This document shows, piece by piece, positions 60,274 through 64,000 of a DNA stretch of 64,000 bases. Each line of letters opens with the position of its first letter. The first letter of the stretch is position 1. A model generated the notes under the pieces. The model saw nothing but the letters and a program-made list of their open reading frames with translations. It was not told the DNA's origin and ran no database searches. The position numbers and the translations under genes were made by a program. Origin of the DNA: Gammaproteobacteria bacterium (GTDB lineage Bacteria > Pseudomonadota > Gammaproteobacteria > Pseudomonadales > Halieaceae); assembly GCA_030428835.1 (NCBI GenBank), contig JAUIEP010000004.1, forward strand, positions 1-64,000, in the 5' to 3' direction.

Positions 60274-62270
60274 TCGCTGTCTCCCGTCGGTGTGAATTCG
60301 ATCAGGGCGGCCCCGCCGTCGACGAGGTCGCCGGGTGCCGCGAGGAAACCGGTGACCGTGCCGGCCGCCGGTGCGCGCAGGGTATGTTCCATCTTCATGG
60401 CCTCCATTACCAGCAGCGGCGTGTCGGCCTCGACCGCGGTGCCGGGCTCGACCAGCAGGGCCACGATGGTGCCGTTCATCGGCGCGACGAGGCCGCCGTC
60501 ATCCGCGCCGTGGTCCGCCTCCCCGGTATCGGGGGGTACCTCGCGAAAATGGCAGGCGCCGGCCGCGCCGTACAGCGTGAACCCGTCCGGCCCGCCCGCG
60601 AGCGTCGCGCGCTGCCGGTGGCCCTGCCAGTCGTAGAGCAGGGCGTCGCCGTCCAGTTCGCCGCCGATGGTGGCGCTGATTTCCCCCACGCTGATGTGGT
60701 AGCTGTCGCCCACCTGTTCGACGCACACGTCCAGGGTCTCCTCCTGGCAGGCCATCGCGAAGCGGTGCACGGCACCCTGGTTCAGGCGCCAGGCGGACTG
60801 TGAGCGCCAGGGCGACTGGCTCTCGCCGAACGTCGCAACGCTGCCTTCACGCTGGCGCCACAGCAGCAGCGCCAGCGCCGCAACCGGCACCTGTCGTTCG
60901 CGGTCCACCGCGCGGCGCTGGTAGAGCTCGTCGCTGTGGCGCTCGATGAAGCCGGTGTCCAGTTCCGCCGCGCGAAACGCGGCATTCGTGGCGAGGTTGT
61001 AGAGGAATTCGACGTTGGTGACGGTGCCGCCGATGCGGTAGTCCGCCAGTGCCCTTCCAAGCCGGGACAGGGCGCGATCGCGGTTCTCGTCCCAGGCAAC
61101 CAGCTTGGCGATCATCGGGTCGTAGTACACGCTGATCTCGTCGCCCTCGACCACACCGGTATCCACCCGCACGTGTTGCGACTCGACGGGCGGGCGCAGG
61201 AAGCTGAGCGTGCCGGTCGCGGGCAGGAAGTCCTGTTCCGCATCTTCCGCGTAGATGCGCGCCTCGAACGCGTGGCCGGTGATGGTGACCTCGTCCTGCG
61301 CCAGCGGCAGCGTCTGGCCCGCCGCGACCTCCAGTTGCCACTGCACGAGGTCCAGCCCGGTGATCATCTCCGTCACCGGGTGCTCCACCTGCAGGCGCGT
61401 GTTCATCTCCATGAAGTAGAAGCTGCCGTCGACGTCGAGCAGGAACTCCACGGTGCCCGCGCCGCGGTAGTCGATGGCGCGCGCGGCATCCAGCGCGGCC
61501 TCGCCCATCCGCTTGCGCAGTGCTTCACTCACGCCCGGCGCCGGCGCTTCCTCGATGACTTTCTGGTGGCGGCGCTGCAGCGAGCAGTCGCGCTCGGCGA
61601 GATAGACGCCGTTGCCGTGGTGGTCGAAGAACACCTGTATCTCGACATGGCGCGGCTGGGTGAGGTATTTCTCCACCAGCATTGCGTCGTCGTCGAAGCT
61701 CGCCATGGACTCGCGCTTCGCGGCGGCCAGCGCGTCATCGAACTCGGAGGCCTGCCACACCTGGCGCATGCCCTTGCCGCCACCGCCCGCGGCCGCCTTC
61801 AGCAGCACGGGGTAACCCATGTCGTCCGCCGCCTTGCGCAGGGTGGCGGGGGACTGGTCCTCGCCGTGGTAGCCGGGCACCAGCGGCACGCCCGCATCGC
61901 CCATGATGCGCTTGGCCGCCGACTTGCTGCCCATGGCGGCGATGGCGTCGGCGCCCGGGCCTACGAAGACAATCCCCGCCGCGGCGCAGGCCCGCGCGAA
62001 GCCGGCGTTTTCAGACAGGAAGCCGTAACCCGGGTGAATGGCCTCGGCGCCGGTTTTCGTCGCGGCGTCGAGAATGCGCGCCTGGTCGAGGTAGGACTCG
62101 CGCGCGGGCGACGGGCCGATGTGCACGGCCTCGTCGGCCATGGCCACGTGCAGCGCGTCCCGGTCCGCGTCGGAGTACACCGCGACCGTTGCCACGCCCA
62201 TGCGCCGCGCCGTCTGGATGACGCGGCAGGCGATCTCGCCGCGGTTGGCTATGAGAATCTTGTTGAACAT
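60270..62270 (-). CDS. liuD: Methylcrotonyl-CoA carboxylase alpha (biotin) subunit
   Basis: Carboxylates biotin with bicarbonate and ATP for methylcrotonyl-CoA carboxylation. The 666-residue protein has the biotin carboxylase N-terminus MFNKILIANRGEIACRVIQT and AIHPGYGFLSENAGFARACA. The ATP-grasp glycine loop is PVLLKAAAGGGGKGMRQVW, and FYFMEMNTRLQVEHPVTE is intact. A C-terminal biotinyl domain has the modified lysine in VMEAMKMEH near residue 625. The ATG at 62270 is the standard start; open sequence further upstream is not part of the protein. It follows the hydratase gene by 5 bases. Confidence 0.95.
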   Translation of the reverse strand: MFNKILIANRGEIACRVIQTARRMGVATVAVYSDADRDALHVAMADEAVHIGPSPARESYLDQARILDAATKTGAEAIHPGYGFLSENAGFARACAAAGIVFVGPGADAIAAMGSKSAAKRIMGDAGVPLVPGYHGEDQSPATLRKAADDMGYPVLLKAAAGGGGKGMRQVWQASEFDDALAAAKRESMASFDDDAMLVEKYLTQPRHVEIQVFFDHHGNGVYLAERDCSLQRRHQKVIEEAPAPGVSEALRKRMGEAALDAARAIDYRGAGTVEFLLDVDGSFYFMEMNTRLQVEHPVTEMITGLDLVQWQLEVAAGQTLPLAQDEVTITGHAFEARIYAEDAEQDFLPATGTLSFLRPPVESQHVRVDTGVVEGDEISVYYDPMIAKLVAWDENRDRALSRLGRALADYRIGGTVTNVEFLYNLATNAAFRAAELDTGFIERHSDELYQRRAVDRERQVPVAALALLLWRQREGSVATFGESQSPWRSQSAWRLNQGAVHRFAMACQEETLDVCVEQVGDSYHISVGEISATIGGELDGDALLYDWQGHRQRATLAGGPDGFTLYGAAGACHFREVPPDTGEADHGADDGGLVAPMNGTIVALLVEPGTAVEADTPLLVMEAMKMEHTLRAPAAGTVTGFLAAPGDLVDGGAALIEFTPTGDSE

Positions 62271-62275
62271 GGCTC

Positions 62276-63067
62276 TTAATCCACAATCCAGTTGGCTTCG
62301 CGCTTTTCGAGAAACGCGCCGAGGCCTTCCTGCCCCTCGGCGGAGACGCGGATACGGGCAATGCGCTCGCAGCTGTCGGCGATCACCCCGGCCGATATCA
62401 CGCGGCCGGCGAAGTCGGAGACCAGCGCCTTGGACTCGCGCAGCGCCAGCGGGCCGTTCAGCAGTAGTTTGCCCACGAGTTCGGCGAGTTTCTGGTCCAG
62501 CTTGTCGGCGTCGGTCACCTCGTGCACGAGGCCGATGTCGCGCGCGGTGGCGGCGTCGATACGCTCCGCGGTAGTACAGTAGCGCCGCGCCTGGCGCTCG
62601 CCCATCGCGCGGATGACGTAGGGACTGATCGTCGCCGGGATCAGGCCGATCTTCACCTCCGACAGGCAGAAGCTCGCCTCTTCCGACGCCACCGCCATGT
62701 CGCAGCAGCTCACGAGTCCGACGGCGCCGCCGTAAGCCGCGCCCTGCACGCGGGCGATGGTCGGTTGCGGCATCTGGTGCAACGCCTTGAGCATGTCCGC
62801 CAGTGCGCCGGCGTCCCGCAGGTTGTCCTCGTAGTCGTACTCGGCCATGCGCTGCATCCAGTTCAGATCCGCGCCCGCGCTGAAGTTCTTGCCGTTGGAC
62901 GCCAGTATCACCACGCGCACCGCGTCGTTCGCGCCGAGTTCGCGGAACGTGTCGCGCAGCCGTGCGATCATCGCGTCGTCGAAGGCATTGTGTTTGTCCG
63001 GCCGGTTGAGCGTGACCTTGGCAATGCCCTTGTTGGTGATGTCTGTGAGGATCGTGTCGTTGGCCAT
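62276..63067 (-). CDS. liuC: Methylglutaconyl-CoA hydratase (crotonase family)
   Basis: Hydrates 3-methylglutaconyl-CoA to HMG-CoA between the carboxylase and lyase steps. The 263-residue crotonase has the oxyanion-hole motif NGKNFSAGADLNWMQRMAEY, ARVQGAAYGGAVGLVSCCDM, and EVKIGLIPATISPYVIRAMG, which is typical of LiuC-type enzymes. Its position between MCC beta and MCC alpha supports this substrate over other enoyl-CoAs. Confidence 0.92.
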   Translation of the reverse strand: MANDTILTDITNKGIAKVTLNRPDKHNAFDDAMIARLRDTFRELGANDAVRVVILASNGKNFSAGADLNWMQRMAEYDYEDNLRDAGALADMLKALHQMPQPTIARVQGAAYGGAVGLVSCCDMAVASEEASFCLSEVKIGLIPATISPYVIRAMGERQARRYCTTAERIDAATARDIGLVHEVTDADKLDQKLAELVGKLLLNGPLALRESKALVSDFAGRVISAGVIADSCERIARIRVSAEGQEGLGAFLEKREANWIVD

Positions 63068-63070
63068 GGC

Positions 63071-64000
63071 TTACATCCTGAACACACCGAAGGTGGAATC
63101 CTTGATCGGCGCATTGAGCGCCGCCGAAATGCTTAACGCGAGCACCATGCGCGTCTGTGCGGGGTCGATCACGCCGTCGTCCCACAGGCGCGCCGAGGCG
63201 AAGTAGGGGTGGCCCTCGGCCTCGTAGCGCTCGATGATCGGGGCCTTGAACGCGGCTTCCTCCGCAGCTGACATCGACTCGCCCGAGCGCGCGAGCTGGT
63301 CCTGCTTGACCGTGGCGAGCACGCCCGCCGCCTGTTCGCCGCCCATGACGGAGATGCGCGCGTTGGGCCACATGAACAGGAAGCGCGGGTCGTAGGCCCG
63401 GCCGCACATGGCGTAGTTGCCCGCGCCGAAGGAGCCGCCGATGATCACCGTGAATTTGGGCACGTCGGCGCAGGCCACCGCGTGCACCATCTTCGCGCCG
63501 TGGCGCGCGATGCCGCCGGCCTCGTACTGCCTGCCCACCATGAAGCCGGTGATGTTCTGCAGGAACACCAGCGGGATCTTTCTCTGGGCGCACAGCTCGA
63601 CGAAGTGCGCGCCCTTGGCGGCGGACTCGGAGAACAGGATGCCGTTGTTGGCGACGATGCCCACGGGGTAGCCGTGCAGGCGCGCGAAGCCGCACACCAG
63701 GGTCTCGCCGAACAGCGCCTTGAACTCGTCGAACTCGGAGCCGTCGACGATGCGCGCGATGACCTCGCGCACGTCGAACGGCTGGCGTGTATCCGCCGGG
63801 ATGACGCCGTAAAGCTCGTGCGCGTCGTACAGCGGCTCGATACTCTCGGCGATGTCCAGCGAGCGCGGCTTGACGCGGTTCAGGCGCGCCACGGCGTTGC
63901 GCATCAACTGCAGCGCGTGGTGGTCATTGTTTGCGTAGTAGTCGGTGACGCCGGACGTGCGGCAGTGCACATCGGCGCCGCCCAGGTCCTCCGCGCTCAC
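63071..64000 (-). CDS. liuB: Methylcrotonyl-CoA carboxylase beta subunit, C-terminal part (cut by window end)
   Basis: The carboxyltransferase subunit that moves CO2 from biotin to 3-methylcrotonyl-CoA. About 310 C-terminal residues are present out of an expected 535. The carboxyltransferase signatures are clear: [60 protein letters not shown] and [20 protein letters not shown]. The true start lies beyond 64000; the GTG at the very edge is internal. The gene ends 3 bases before the hydratase start, consistent with one liu operon. Confidence 0.95.
   Translation of the reverse strand: MSAEDLGGADVHCRTSGVTDYYANNDHHALQLMRNAVARLNRVKPRSLDIAESIEPLYDAHELYGVIPADTRQPFDVREVIARIVDGSEFDEFKALFGETLVCGFARLHGYPVGIVANNGILFSESAAKGAHFVELCAQRKIPLVFLQNITGFMVGRQYEAGGIARHGAKMVHAVACADVPKFTVIIGGSFGAGNYAMCGRAYDPRFLFMWPNARISVMGGEQAAGVLATVKQDQLARSGESMSAAEEAAFKAPIIERYEAEGHPYFASARLWDDGVIDPAQTRMVLALSISAALNAPIKDSTFGVFRM

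Noticed and set aside
60270-63695. Apparent 1,141-residue fusion upstream of MCC alpha
   Set aside because: The extra N-terminal half is an out-of-frame reading of liuC and liuB; the standard biotin carboxylase start MFNKILIANRGE at 62270 is the true beginning.

Overview
The window reads as chromosome of a GC-rich marine-type gammaproteobacterium. The gene orders rnr-rlmB-rpsF-rpsR-(YybS-like)-rplI-dnaB and nrdR-ribD-ribE-ribB-ribH-nusB-thiL-pgpA are typical of that class. The Ada/AlkA-type repair genes, leucine-catabolism genes and DnaT-like/lambda-P-like pair would suit the Cellvibrionales/Halieaceae area; that placement is inference from gene content, not a search. No tRNA, rRNA, CRISPR array, prophage or classical insertion sequence was found.

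Layout. 0-7.7 kb: the start of an outer-membrane beta-barrel gene (cut by the window edge), RNase R and RlmB, the S6/S18/L9 ribosomal operon with a strong promoter and a candidate S6:S18 leader hairpin, and DnaB. Two palindromic REP-like elements sit in the spacers. 7.7-13.6 kb: a GIY-YIG gene framed by perfect 28-bp inverted repeats, a primosome-like pair (triple DnaT domain plus lambda-P-like protein), radA, a lipoprotein, a PilZ protein and TesB. 13.6-15.3 kb: EttA. 15.4-25.4 kb: the most unusual block. It holds an Anbu (proteasome-ancestor) peptidase facing a tightly overlapped five-gene operon of circularly permuted ATP-grasp, alpha-E and transglutaminase proteins. 25.5-34.1 kb: glyA, nrdR, riboflavin genes, nusB, thiL, pgpA, a retropepsin-like protease and ribA. 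34.1-35.2 kb: ispA and xseB.

35.4-46.4 kb is a surface-polysaccharide locus: a Wzm/Wzt-type ABC exporter, an Fe-S FrhB-like protein, a pyruvyl transferase, KpsS-like and GT4 glycosyltransferases, and a TagD/TagF-like pair. The content suggests a pyruvylated, glycerol-phosphate-containing (teichoic-acid-like) capsule. The locus lies between xseB-ispA and dxs, genes that often adjoin one another in related bacteria. 46.5-59.4 kb holds dxs, an SGNH-like membrane protein, a diguanylate cyclase, about 0.7 kb of non-coding DNA packed with nested inverted repeats, hslR, yrfG, cysQ, a metallo-beta-lactamase-fold protein, ogt with an Ada/AlkA hybrid, a DUF2959 lipoprotein, a sterol-desaturase-family enzyme and yaeQ. 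59.4 kb to the end is the leucine/isovalerate degradation operon (MCC beta, methylglutaconyl-CoA hydratase, MCC alpha, HMG-CoA lyase), with MCC beta cut by the window edge.

Best candidates for little-understood biology are the Anbu/ATP-grasp/alpha-E/transglutaminase cluster, where the fused ATP-grasp copy lacks the Gly-rich loop of its sister; the teichoic-like capsule locus; the GIY-YIG element with 28-bp terminal repeats; and the dispersed repeat family at 26.8 and 50.6-51.1 kb. All coordinates and motifs were read by eye. Family names come from recognised motifs and gene order, without database searches.
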